A stretch of 13,105 nucleotides of DNA, from positions 1 through 13,105 of the forward strand of contig CAIYYW010000056.1 in the NCBI GenBank assembly GCA_903930515.1, in the 5' to 3' direction. Below the pieces are notes generated by a model. That model was not told where the DNA came from. It saw nothing but the letters and a program-made list of their open reading frames with translations, and searched no databases. The position numbers were made by a program, and so were the translations under genes. Of this stretch, positions 7,036 to 13,105 are shown in pieces; position 1 is the first letter of the stretch, and each line of letters begins with the position of its first letter. This DNA is from an uncultured delta proteobacterium. GTDB taxonomy: Bacteria > RBG-13-61-14 > DRUE01.

Positions 7036-8439
7036 TTGGAAACGGATCGCTATAACCTGCTGGAAGAGAATTGGATTCCCGTCCTTTATAACAATGGCAC
7101 CGTGGACCGCGTGGGAATCAAGAAGGCGCTCTCGGAAGCCGGCAAAATCCGCCAGATAGCGGCTAGCAATCCCATGGACCGCGTGGCCATCATCCGATTC
7201 CTGCTGGCGGTGCTCCAGTGGTGCAAAGGCAATCCACCAGCCGATGCAAACACCATTTCCGGCGACTCCTTCCCCGCGGATTGGTTCAAAAAGCTAGACG
7301 AAAACAAAGACTGCTTCAATATGTTAGGAAACGGCAAAAGATTTTATCAGCAAAAAACTTCAAAGAAGGAATGGGCAATAACCAGCCTGCTGCAGGAAAT
7401 CCCCTCCGGCAATAACTTCTGGCACCTGAGGCATTCAACCGACAGAAAAGATGGTCTTTGCTTTGCCTGCTGTGCGATGGGTTTACTGAGACTGCCGATT
7501 TTTAGCGTTACCAGCTTGCCCGACCTTAAAACCGGGATCAATGGCACGCCGCCTATTTATGTTATTCCGTGGGGCAGATCGCTGCTTAATACCCTTCAAG
7601 CAAACTGGGCGCCATGTGGGCAACTTGGAGTTCCCGCATGGGTTCAGGCGGACATTCGCCCAACCATGGATGAGAATGTGCCACCTCTCACGGGGTTGAC
7701 CATATTGTCAAGACGGGTCTGGTTACATGATCCAATTGAGCAATCAGGCGTTTGCATTAGCTGTGGCGTGAGGGAAACTTCCCTGATATTGAGCTGCGAG
7801 TATCAAAGCTCCGGCGAACTCAGAAATGATCATTGGAATGATCCTCATGTTATCTATTCAAATGATACACCCCGAAAGGCAAGCAGAGCCTCAGACCTTT
7901 CTGCGGCAAAAAAATTCAGGATGGACCGGCCTTGGCCATACTTGCTCAGCAACATGCTGGAGGCCGGCAAAATGGGTACTGGCATCAGTCCAATATCTCT
8001 GTTTGTTGTCGGCTTTGCCACCGACAAGGCAAAGAACATTGATGTTTGGGAGCGAAATATTGCAGTGCCATCATCGGGGATATCTCTGGATACTGCTAAA
8101 TCCATGATTCTGCAATGGCAGCAGGAAGGCAACCTATTGGATAAACGAATCCCAAGACCTGATACCGGGACGACCGCTATTATTGGTTCCATTCGCCCGG
8201 AAGTGGAAGGCAAAGTATCCGCGAAAGCAGGCGAGTTGCTTACCGGGGGTGATGGCGCATGGGAAGAGGCGGCCCGAGAATATCGTCCGATGATGGAAGC
8301 GATCTCAAAGTCGCTTTCTCCGGGATTCACCAGCGAATCTGTCCAAAGACGCAATCATATCGCTAATCTACTTCCCGATATGCGCAGAAAAACAGAACCG
8401 GCCAAGAAACCAAGCCGGAAAAAAGGAGGGGAAAAGTGA
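7036..8439 (+). CDS. cas8e: Type I-E Cascade large subunit Cse1/Cas8e
   Basis: Cse1 is the large subunit of type I-E Cascade. It recognises the PAM, starts target DNA unwinding and, in ordinary I-E systems, recruits Cas3. The 467-residue protein opens with the family signature NLLEENWIPV (residues 7-16) and has a MLGNGKRFYQ loop region (96-105). Two CxxC pairs (142/145 and 240/243) fit the zinc site known in some Cse1 proteins. WPYLLSNML near 300 and SPISLFVVGFATD (318-330) continue the family pattern, and the helical C-terminal domain follows (about 350-445). It is somewhat shorter than E. coli Cse1 (about 500) and ends in a very basic tail (KKPSRKKGGEK). It begins the operon: the gene upstream is an unrelated RCC1 protein, not cas3. 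The 3' end overlaps cse2 by 4 nt (GTGA). Confidence 0.88.
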   Translation: METDRYNLLEENWIPVLYNNGTVDRVGIKKALSEAGKIRQIAASNPMDRVAIIRFLLAVLQWCKGNPPADANTISGDSFPADWFKKLDENKDCFNMLGNGKRFYQQKTSKKEWAITSLLQEIPSGNNFWHLRHSTDRKDGLCFACCAMGLLRLPIFSVTSLPDLKTGINGTPPIYVIPWGRSLLNTLQANWAPCGQLGVPAWVQADIRPTMDENVPPLTGLTILSRRVWLHDPIEQSGVCISCGVRETSLILSCEYQSSGELRNDHWNDPHVIYSNDTPRKASRASDLSAAKKFRMDRPWPYLLSNMLEAGKMGTGISPISLFVVGFATDKAKNIDVWERNIAVPSSGISLDTAKSMILQWQQEGNLLDKRIPRPDTGTTAIIGSIRPEVEGKVSAKAGELLTGGDGAWEEAAREYRPMMEAISKSLSPGFTSESVQRRNHIANLLPDMRRKTEPAKKPSRKKGGEK

Positions 8440-8927
8440 CTGCAAAAGAGCCATTCATAGAAGTTCTGACCCATCTGAAAAAGGGCGACCTTGGTCTGTT
8501 GCGCATTCATGCCGGACAAGGGCTTGATGAGTCGGTGGATGGGTTTGACCTGTTCGCGGGTTTGTGGTGGCCGTTGCGTCAGAAAAACCAGCGGGCGCCG
8601 CGGCGTGAAGTTGCTTGGATGATTGCAAAGCTATTTGCTTATTGTCCAATAAAACAAGCAGAGCGAACAGAAGGCGAGGGGTTAGCCGGGCAATTGCGCA
8701 AATGTCAGCCAAACGAGGAAAAGGAGAGAAAAAGATTCGCGCAGAAGTTTGATAAAATGCTTCTTCTCCCGCTTGACAAAATAGAACCGGCATTGCGATG
8801 GGCGCTTGATCGGATCGCCTCAAAAAATTTGAAACTCGACTGGGTGAAACTGACCGATGATCTTTCTATCTGGGAGCGCGAAACCACCCGCCTTAGGTGG
8901 GCGGAACAATTTCTAAAAAACGAATAA
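8436..8927 (+). CDS. cse2: Type I-E Cascade small subunit Cse2/Cas11
   Basis: Cse2 is the small alpha-helical subunit, present as a dimer along the belly of Cascade, where it stabilises the displaced DNA strand. The 163-residue length matches the family (E. coli about 160). GLWWPLRQKNQRAPRREVAW (residues 42-61) resembles the conserved N-terminal region, and the protein is rich in Lys and Arg, as expected for nucleic acid contact. The C-terminal half contains helices with DLSIWERETTRLRWAEQFL. The start is GTG at 8436, overlapping the cse1 stop by 4 nt, with a strong AAGGAGGGG site just upstream (8423-8431). Its stop at 8925-8927 lies 11 nt before cas7. The small-subunit call leans partly on position between cse1 and cas7. 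Confidence 0.85.
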   Translation: MTAKEPFIEVLTHLKKGDLGLLRIHAGQGLDESVDGFDLFAGLWWPLRQKNQRAPRREVAWMIAKLFAYCPIKQAERTEGEGLAGQLRKCQPNEEKERKRFAQKFDKMLLLPLDKIEPALRWALDRIASKNLKLDWVKLTDDLSIWERETTRLRWAEQFLKNE

Positions 8928-8933
8928 AGGAGG
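8926..8933 (+). promoter_or_regulatory. Strong ribosome binding site for cas7
   Basis: AAAGGAGG lies 5 nt before the ATG at 8939. This start yields the canonical N-terminus MLIEIHAIQN, so an upstream in-frame ATG at 8897 inside cse2 is not used. Confidence 0.8.
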
Positions 8934-8938
8934 GAGTC

Positions 8939-10054
8939 ATGTTAATCGAGATTCATGCCATTCAAAACCACAGCCCGGCCAATCTGAACCGGGACGACCT
9001 GGGTGCGCCCAAGACCTGCTATTTCGGAGGGGTGCTGCGCTCGCGCATTTCCAGCCAGTGCATCAAGAGAAGCATCCGCATGAGCGACGAGTTCAAAAAA
9101 TTGCTGGGTGGAGTTCGCACAAGGCAATTGGCAAAATTGATCGCCGAGAAGGTAACGGGCAAGGCCGAGGTTAAAAAGCGCGCCGCGAAAATTCTTAAAG
9201 AATGCGGCATCAGCCCCAAGGATGATGACCGGAGCGATATGCTGGTTTATACCACCCATGAGGCAATCCAGAAAATGGCCGCGCTCCTTCAGCAAGCCGA
9301 TGGTAAAACCGATGAGCAACTCGCGGCTGAGTTTGGACTATTGATCAGCCAAGAGGTCGCGGTTCCGGACATGGCCCTGAGCGGTAGAATGCTCGAAACC
9401 GGCAAGATCATGGACACCACCGTGGATGCGGCTTTGCAGGTCGCTCATGCCATCTCCACCCACGAGGCCCGTCCGGAGGTTGATTACTATGTCGCCGCCG
9501 ATGACATTCCCGGTGATGATGCGGGAGCCGGCTATGTGGACGAGGCCATGTTCGCCTCGGCCTGCTTTTACAAGTATTTTTCCATCCATTGGGAAACCCT
9601 GGTCGAGAATCTGAAGGGTAATAAAGAACTTGCCGCCCACACGGTCGGGGCATTCCTTCGTGGCTTGGCCTTGGTTAATCCCACCGGCAAGCAGAACAGC
9701 TTCGCCGCCCACAATCCGCCCGATGGAATCCTGGTGGAAATCAAGGACACTCCGATCAGCTATGCTAATGCCTTTGCCGACCCGGTACCGAGCAAGGGCG
9801 ACCGCGACCTGATCTCGCAGAGTATCGCGCAATTGGGTCAATACATTCACGATCTTGATACGGGATATGGCAAGCCGCAAAAACGCTTTTGGTTCTCGCC
9901 CAATCTCCGCTATCAATTGAAGGTGGCGGAAGATAAAAAAGAGATCGCTCTTGCCGAGAACAACCTAAAGTCGTTGGATGATTTGATCCCCTCCGTGCTC
10001 AAATCCATTGGTTATGACTGGACGGCGGTACAGAAGGTTGTTGTGAACCCATGA
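8939..10054 (+). CDS. cas7: Type I-E Cascade backbone subunit Cas7 (Cse4/CasC)
   Basis: Cas7 forms the six-copy helical backbone that holds the crRNA spacer. The protein has 371 residues from the ATG at 8939 (E. coli about 363). It starts with MLIEIHAIQNHSPANLNRDD (residues 1-20) and continues GAPKTCYFGGVLRSRISSQC (22-41), the most conserved stretch of I-E Cas7. ALSGRMLETG and the VDEAMFASACFYKYFSIHWE region follow, then FLRGLALVNPTGKQNSFAAH, all typical of the fold. No nuclease residues are expected, and none stand out. It sits 11 nt after cse2 with its own strong ribosome binding site, which suits the higher copy number needed. The 3' end overlaps cas5 by 4 nt (ATGA). Confidence 0.93.
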   Translation: MLIEIHAIQNHSPANLNRDDLGAPKTCYFGGVLRSRISSQCIKRSIRMSDEFKKLLGGVRTRQLAKLIAEKVTGKAEVKKRAAKILKECGISPKDDDRSDMLVYTTHEAIQKMAALLQQADGKTDEQLAAEFGLLISQEVAVPDMALSGRMLETGKIMDTTVDAALQVAHAISTHEARPEVDYYVAADDIPGDDAGAGYVDEAMFASACFYKYFSIHWETLVENLKGNKELAAHTVGAFLRGLALVNPTGKQNSFAAHNPPDGILVEIKDTPISYANAFADPVPSKGDRDLISQSIAQLGQYIHDLDTGYGKPQKRFWFSPNLRYQLKVAEDKKEIALAENNLKSLDDLIPSVLKSIGYDWTAVQKVVVNP

Positions 10055-11148
10055 GCCTAAATACCCTATTTCTCCGGCTGGAAGGCCCCCTGCAGGCATG
10101 GGGAAATCAGGAATCAAAATTTGTCATCCGCCGCACCGCCGAGGCTCCGACCAAGTCCGGAGTGATCGGGATGCTCTGCGCGGCCCTGGGCGTATCCAGG
10201 CCATATGCCGCCAACGAATGGCTTCCAAAGCTCGGAGCTCTCCATTTTGGCATTCGCATTGACAAGCCGGGGGTGCGCTGGTGGGATTATCACACGGTCG
10301 GCGCGGAGATGCAGATGCGCATTGCAGAGGGAAAGACTAAGTCCGGCGCCATGCTTACTCGCCGCGAATATCTTTGCGATGCGAGCTTCATAGCCGCAAT
10401 GCAAGGAGAGCCATCTCTGATTGCGGATTTGGAAGCAGCAATGAAAACCCCCAAATGGACTCTCTATTTGGGAAGGAAATGCTGTCCCCCTTCCCGGCCG
10501 ATCCTGGAGAATCCGGCTGGAAATTTCGCCAATTTACGGGACGCGCTCGTATCAATCGCCTGGCGCCCTAGGCTTGAGGCAGATACGCCGCCGTCATTCG
10601 TGGATTGTTTGCTCGATTGGTGGACGACTCCCGAACAGGTTGAAGCGCCTGAAGACGCCGAGGTCTGGTATGATGTGCCGCTGACTTTTGAGCCTCCGGC
10701 TCATCTCCCCCGATTCGTTATTCGGGAAAAATTGGCTGTGGGTGATGGCGGCAAGATAAAGCTTGGCGAGCCTGTTCAAAGTCGCACTCCCTCGCCCCCT
10801 CGCCCGCGAGCCGATTATAAGAATACCGAATATAAAAAGATGCGAATTGAGCGGCTTGATCGGGATCATCATCTTTGCGTATTCTGCAAATCGCGCGCGA
10901 CTACCGTTCAGCATTGCACCTATCGCCATGCCGGGGGCGATGAGCGAATTGAGGAGCTTAGATCCCTTTGCCGCCTCTGCCACGATGCCGTGACCATGAT
11001 TGAGTATGGAATGGGTATGGGAATGGACCGGATCAATCCGGAGGAGCCGAGCTGGCGAGACGAGATTATCAAGAAGCGGGACGAGATTATCAGGTTCCGT
11101 TCGCTGGAAACACGCAGGCGGCGGCTGGAACCCGAGGAGGTGGAATAG
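10051..11148 (+). CDS. cas5: Cas5e with C-terminal HNH nuclease domain (Cas5-HNH fusion)
   Basis: Cas5e caps the 5' handle of the crRNA in Cascade. Residues 1 to about 230 are a normal Cas5e: LFLRLEGPLQAWG (6-18), EAPTKSGVIGMLCAALGVSR (31-50), WDYHTVGA (78-85), TRREYLCDASF (103-113), PKWTLYLGRKCCPPSRPI (134-151) and the closing PRFVIREKLAV strand. The usual length is about 225-250; this protein has 365. A proline-rich linker (PVQSRTPSPPRPRADYK, 241-257) leads into an HNH domain (about 258-350). Its visible elements are CVFC (276, 279), VQHCTY with the likely catalytic H288, GGDE (295-298), LCRLCH (C307, C310, H311) and then DAVTMIEYG. The two CxxC pairs would bind structural zinc. The final helices are strongly charged. 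No cas3 accompanies it, so I infer the HNH is the target nuclease. The fusion is in frame with no break. Confidence 0.92.
   Translation: MSLNTLFLRLEGPLQAWGNQESKFVIRRTAEAPTKSGVIGMLCAALGVSRPYAANEWLPKLGALHFGIRIDKPGVRWWDYHTVGAEMQMRIAEGKTKSGAMLTRREYLCDASFIAAMQGEPSLIADLEAAMKTPKWTLYLGRKCCPPSRPILENPAGNFANLRDALVSIAWRPRLEADTPPSFVDCLLDWWTTPEQVEAPEDAEVWYDVPLTFEPPAHLPRFVIREKLAVGDGGKIKLGEPVQSRTPSPPRPRADYKNTEYKKMRIERLDRDHHLCVFCKSRATTVQHCTYRHAGGDERIEELRSLCRLCHDAVTMIEYGMGMGMDRINPEEPSWRDEIIKKRDEIIRFRSLETRRRRLEPEEVE
10822..11100 (+). other. HNH endonuclease domain segment of the Cas5 fusion
   Basis: This is the coding segment for residues about 258-350 of the fusion. The order CxxC, QH, GGDE, CxxCH matches zinc-ribbon HNH (beta-beta-alpha-metal) nucleases, in which the first His activates water and one metal ion sits at the active site. 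The last His of a textbook HNH (after CxxCH) is replaced by DAVT. I recall the same replacement in a common group of bacterial HNH proteins, so it need not mean inactivity. Confidence 0.85.
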
Positions 11149-11150
11149 CA

Positions 11151-11894
11151 ATGTATCTCTCCTGTCTTTTAATTGATGTTGGCGAGAATCCCGACCGTCC
11201 TAGACCGGGTCGGCTTTGGCTCCGAAATCTCTACCATGTTCATCAGCGCTTGTGTATGGCGTTCCCGTCTTCCGACCAAAAGGAAAAGGATCCATCGTTC
11301 ATAAAATCCTTTGACCCGCAAGGCTTCCAGCATGTTCATGGCGAGCGAAATGAACAGCAGGCTTTTCTCTTTCGCATTGATCCGCTCGCTGATGGACGCG
11401 AAATGATCCTCGTGCAATCCGCGCTGGAGCCGGATTGGGACTACGCCTTTCAAAATTCCCCATTCCTGGCCGCTCCCCCGGCGTGCAAGCCCTTCAATCC
11501 GAAGTTTGAGCCGAACCAGCGCCTGCAATTCCGGCTGCTCGCGAACCCGGTGAGAAAAATCAGTCAAAAATCAGTAGGTGCTGATGGCAAACCATTGGAT
11601 AAAAAATGGATAGGCAAGAGGGTGCCGGTTCCAAACGACAAGCTGGAACAATGGCTCACAAGGAAGGCCGAGCAAGGCGGTTTTCGCATAGAACGGTTGG
11701 CATCCCTCCAGCCGGGGTATATTTATATCAAAGGCCACAAAGCCGACAATGAAGGCAACCGCCTATTCTCCGCCAAGTTTGAAGGAATCCTTGAAGTTAC
11801 CAAACCCGGTGATTTCCAAAAAGCCATAATGAGCGGCATCGGTCCTGCCAAGGCCTTTGGCTTCGGGATGTTGAGTGTGGCGCAGGTAAAATGA
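11151..11894 (+). CDS. cas6e: Cas6e (Cse3/CasE) pre-crRNA endoribonuclease
   Basis: Cas6e cuts the repeat in the CRISPR transcript and stays bound to the crRNA 3' hairpin as a Cascade subunit. The 247-residue protein opens MYLSCLLID, and LYHVHQRL (residues 27-34) carries H29 and H31. H31 lines up with the catalytic His of the Y-x-L-H-x-x-L pattern of Thermus Cse3. RIDPLADGREMILVQSALEPDW fits the first ferredoxin-like fold. GKRVPVP (153-159) fits the conserved K-R segment before the second fold. The C-terminal GIGPAKAFGFGMLSVA (229-244) is the glycine-rich loop that defines Cas6 proteins. Length is slightly above E. coli (about 200). It starts 2 nt after the cas5 stop, with GAGGAGGTGG (11134-11143) as its ribosome binding site, and overlaps cas1 by 4 nt. 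Confidence 0.9.
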   Translation: MYLSCLLIDVGENPDRPRPGRLWLRNLYHVHQRLCMAFPSSDQKEKDPSFIKSFDPQGFQHVHGERNEQQAFLFRIDPLADGREMILVQSALEPDWDYAFQNSPFLAAPPACKPFNPKFEPNQRLQFRLLANPVRKISQKSVGADGKPLDKKWIGKRVPVPNDKLEQWLTRKAEQGGFRIERLASLQPGYIYIKGHKADNEGNRLFSAKFEGILEVTKPGDFQKAIMSGIGPAKAFGFGMLSVAQVK

Positions 11895-12880
11895 AGAACC
11901 TGCACATCCTTCCCAAGTTTTCCGACCGGTGGAGCTATTTGTATCTTGAGCATGGCAAGCTGGACAAAGAGGACTCCGGCCTGGTGCTTCATATCAAGGA
12001 CGGCGATATTCCGGTCCCGATTGATCAGTTGGGGCTGCTCATGCTCGGGCCGGGGACTTCCCTCAGCCACCGGGCCATGCAGGCCCTGGCCGAGAATAAC
12101 TGCCTGGTCTGCTGGACCGGAGAGCAAGGCGTAAGGATGTATGCTCACAGCACCGGCGGGACTCATTTCTCCAGGAGGCTCTTGAACCAGGCCCGAATGT
12201 TTTGCGATGACGGCTTGAGGCTGAAGGTTATCCGGCGGCTGTATGCCAAAAGGTTTGAGTATGAACTTTCCGAAGACTTGACCATTGAGCAGATCCGGGG
12301 CCTGGAGGGCCAGCGGGTGAGGAACACCTACAAGCTTATTTCCGACAGTGTTGGCATCCCCTGGAATGGCAGGTGTTATGACCAGGACGATTGGGATAAT
12401 GCGGATCCGGTGAATCGGGCGCTGTCCGCGGCTAATTCCTGTCTCTATGGAATCTGCCATGCGGCCATCCTGTCCGCGGGTTATTCCCCGGCCATCGGCT
12501 TTATCCATACCGGAAAAATGCTCAGCTTCGTCTATGACATCGCCGACCTCTATAAGACGGAAATCACCATCCCGCTCGCGTTTACCGTGGCCTCGGAGGG
12601 GAGCGTGGAAACCGAACGGAAGGCAAGGCTTAAGTGCCGGGATGTTTTCCACCAAAGCAAGTTGATGGAACGCATCCTGCCCGATATTGCGGAGGTGCTG
12701 GATGCTCGTGATGATCTTGGAGAATGCCCCGGAGAGTTTGAAGGGAGAATTGTCACGCTGGCTGATCGAGCCGAAGTCGGGCGTGTTCCTTGGGAACCCC
12801 AACGCCAGGGTGAGGGACGAACTCTGGAAAATGGCGGTAAAAAAAAGCCGGAAGGGGACGGTGGTCCAGATCTGGAGTGA
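11891..12880 (+). CDS. cas1: Cas1e integrase of the type I-E adaptation module
   Basis: Cas1 inserts new spacers into the CRISPR array as a complex with Cas2. Metal ligands are E139 (in RGLEGQRVR), H206 (in AIGFIHTGKM) and D219 (in FVYDIADLYK). They match E. coli E141, H208 and D221 with a constant offset of 2, so the enzyme should be active. The N-terminal beta-domain (1 to about 85) and the alpha-domain are complete. The family-like sequence runs to about residue 290 (LGECPGEFEGRIVTLADR). The last about 40 residues, rich in Gly, Glu and Lys, come from reading through the 5' part of cas2 in another frame, giving a 179-nt overlap. Such a tail is plausible because Cas1e C-termini are variable and disordered. 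The ATG start overlaps the cas6e stop by 4 nt. Confidence 0.92.
   Translation: MKNLHILPKFSDRWSYLYLEHGKLDKEDSGLVLHIKDGDIPVPIDQLGLLMLGPGTSLSHRAMQALAENNCLVCWTGEQGVRMYAHSTGGTHFSRRLLNQARMFCDDGLRLKVIRRLYAKRFEYELSEDLTIEQIRGLEGQRVRNTYKLISDSVGIPWNGRCYDQDDWDNADPVNRALSAANSCLYGICHAAILSAGYSPAIGFIHTGKMLSFVYDIADLYKTEITIPLAFTVASEGSVETERKARLKCRDVFHQSKLMERILPDIAEVLDARDDLGECPGEFEGRIVTLADRAEVGRVPWEPQRQGEGRTLENGGKKKPEGDGGPDLE
12691..12697 (+). promoter_or_regulatory. Ribosome binding site for cas2 inside cas1
   Basis: GGAGGTG lies 4 nt before the ATG at 12702, within cas1 codons. It supports cas2 translation from 12702 despite the deep overlap. The window ends with the same 14 bases that lead into this site (12680-12693 equals 13092-13105), hinting that another cas2 start may follow. 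Confidence 0.65.
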
Positions 12881-13105
12881 ACATAACCCGCAGGGATATA
12901 AATACCGGGTCCATGGCGAGCCGAAAAGGCAGTTCGTGGATTTTGAGGGGATCGCGCTGTTGATCTACAAGACCGAAACTTCCGTTCCCGCCGCCTTCGA
13001 GTCCGCGCAGCGGACCGGCGACGTGGAGGCGCGCGTGCGCATCCTCTGCCGCGAAGTCTTTCACGAAAAGCGCATCATGGAACGCTGTCTTCCCGATATT
13101 GCGGA
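12702..13105 (+). CDS. cas2: Cas2e running in frame into a Cas1e C-terminal fragment (3' end outside window)
   Basis: Residues 1 to about 87 are Cas2e, the dimeric core of the spacer-integration complex. MLVMILENAP (1-10), RWLIEPKSGVFLGNPNARVR (19-38), QIWSEHNPQGYKYRVHG (56-72) and QFVDFEGIALL (77-87) follow the E. coli Cas2 pattern closely up to its VDLDGLRLV strand. Instead of stopping within about 7 residues, the frame continues with IYKTE...AAF...CREVFHEKRIMERCLPDIA (88-134). That is the C-terminal part of a Cas1e, equivalent to residues 220-267 of the neighbouring Cas1 but only about half identical to it by hand alignment. No stop occurs before the window end. Either a chimera formed by recombination between two adaptation modules, or a fused remnant, explains it. 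The start is inside cas1 with a 179-nt overlap. Confidence 0.85.
   Translation, partial: MLVMILENAPESLKGELSRWLIEPKSGVFLGNPNARVRDELWKMAVKKSRKGTVVQIWSEHNPQGYKYRVHGEPKRQFVDFEGIALLIYKTETSVPAAFESAQRTGDVEARVRILCREVFHEKRIMERCLPDIA
12963..13105 (+). pseudogene. Partial second cas1 (C-terminal fragment), fused behind cas2
   Basis: Starting at the codon for I88 of the cas2 frame, the sequence encodes a Cas1e tail without the upstream metal-binding Glu, His and Asp, so it cannot act as an integrase. Relative to 12546-12693 of the intact cas1, the DNA is well diverged, so it derives from a different cas1 lineage rather than a recent tandem copy. The fragment continues past the window edge. Confidence 0.75.

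Noticed and set aside
8897-8938. Earlier in-frame ATG for cas7
   Set aside because: It would add 14 residues not found in Cas7 and lies inside cse2. The ATG at 8939 has AAAGGAGG 5 nt upstream and gives the conserved N-terminus.
10051-11148. HNH part as a separate inserted homing endonuclease or intein
   Set aside because: It sits after the complete Cas5 core in one frame, with no splice-site residues and no sequence returning to Cas5 afterwards, so a terminal domain fusion is simpler.
11723-12802. Long open frame on the minus strand (359 codons) opposite cas6e and cas1
   Set aside because: It lies entirely antisense to two well-identified cas genes, has no recognisable domain, and its openness is explained by codon bias of the + strand genes.
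12702-12962. Cas2 region as a mere C-terminal extension of Cas1
   Set aside because: The cas2 frame gives a near-complete Cas2e with conserved motifs in the right order and its own ribosome binding site, while the cas1 frame there is low in family character.

Overview
The window is bacterial DNA, moderately GC-rich by eye, with tightly packed genes all on the + strand. The gene mix is an MglA-type GTPase, futalosine-pathway menaquinone genes, and large secreted Cys-rich RCC1-repeat proteins. This suggests a diderm environmental bacterium of a Deltaproteobacteria-like (Myxococcota/Bdellovibrionota or candidate-phylum) lineage. The sequence does not fix the taxon.

Layout. Positions 1-1086 hold the 3' end of an RCC1-repeat beta-propeller protein. 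After about 500 nt of non-coding sequence with a good promoter comes a two-gene unit (1589-2964): an MglA-like small GTPase and a PocR-domain sensor. Next are two overlapping radical-SAM genes, mqnE and mqnC (3065-5187). A second, complete RCC1-repeat protein follows (5356-6879), with its own promoter and secretion signal.

From 7036 to the window end is a type I-E-like CRISPR-cas operon: cse1(cas8e)-cse2(cas11)-cas7-cas5-cas6e-cas1-cas2. Adjacent genes overlap by a few bases or are separated by at most about 11 nt. The main discovery is that Cas5 is much longer than usual and carries a C-terminal HNH nuclease domain (CxxC...QH...CxxCH), while no cas3 helicase-nuclease is present in the operon. 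The simplest reading is a Cascade that cuts its target with its own HNH domain. Fusions of this kind (Cas5-HNH in type I-E-like loci without Cas3) are, to my recollection, among the rare variants reported from large-scale CRISPR mining (Altae-Tran et al. 2023, Science). The architecture is therefore rare rather than wholly unknown, and this locus looks like a good member of it.

The expected division of labour is as follows. Cas6e cuts pre-crRNA; Cse1, Cse2, Cas7, Cas5 and Cas6e form the crRNA-guided surveillance complex; the HNH on Cas5 cleaves DNA; Cas1 and Cas2 acquire spacers. The adaptation end is also odd. The cas2 start lies 179 nt inside cas1. Near its natural end, cas2 runs in frame into a diverged second copy of the Cas1 C-terminus and is still open at the window edge, so two cas1-cas2 modules appear to have recombined here. 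No CRISPR array is visible; it may lie beyond position 13105.
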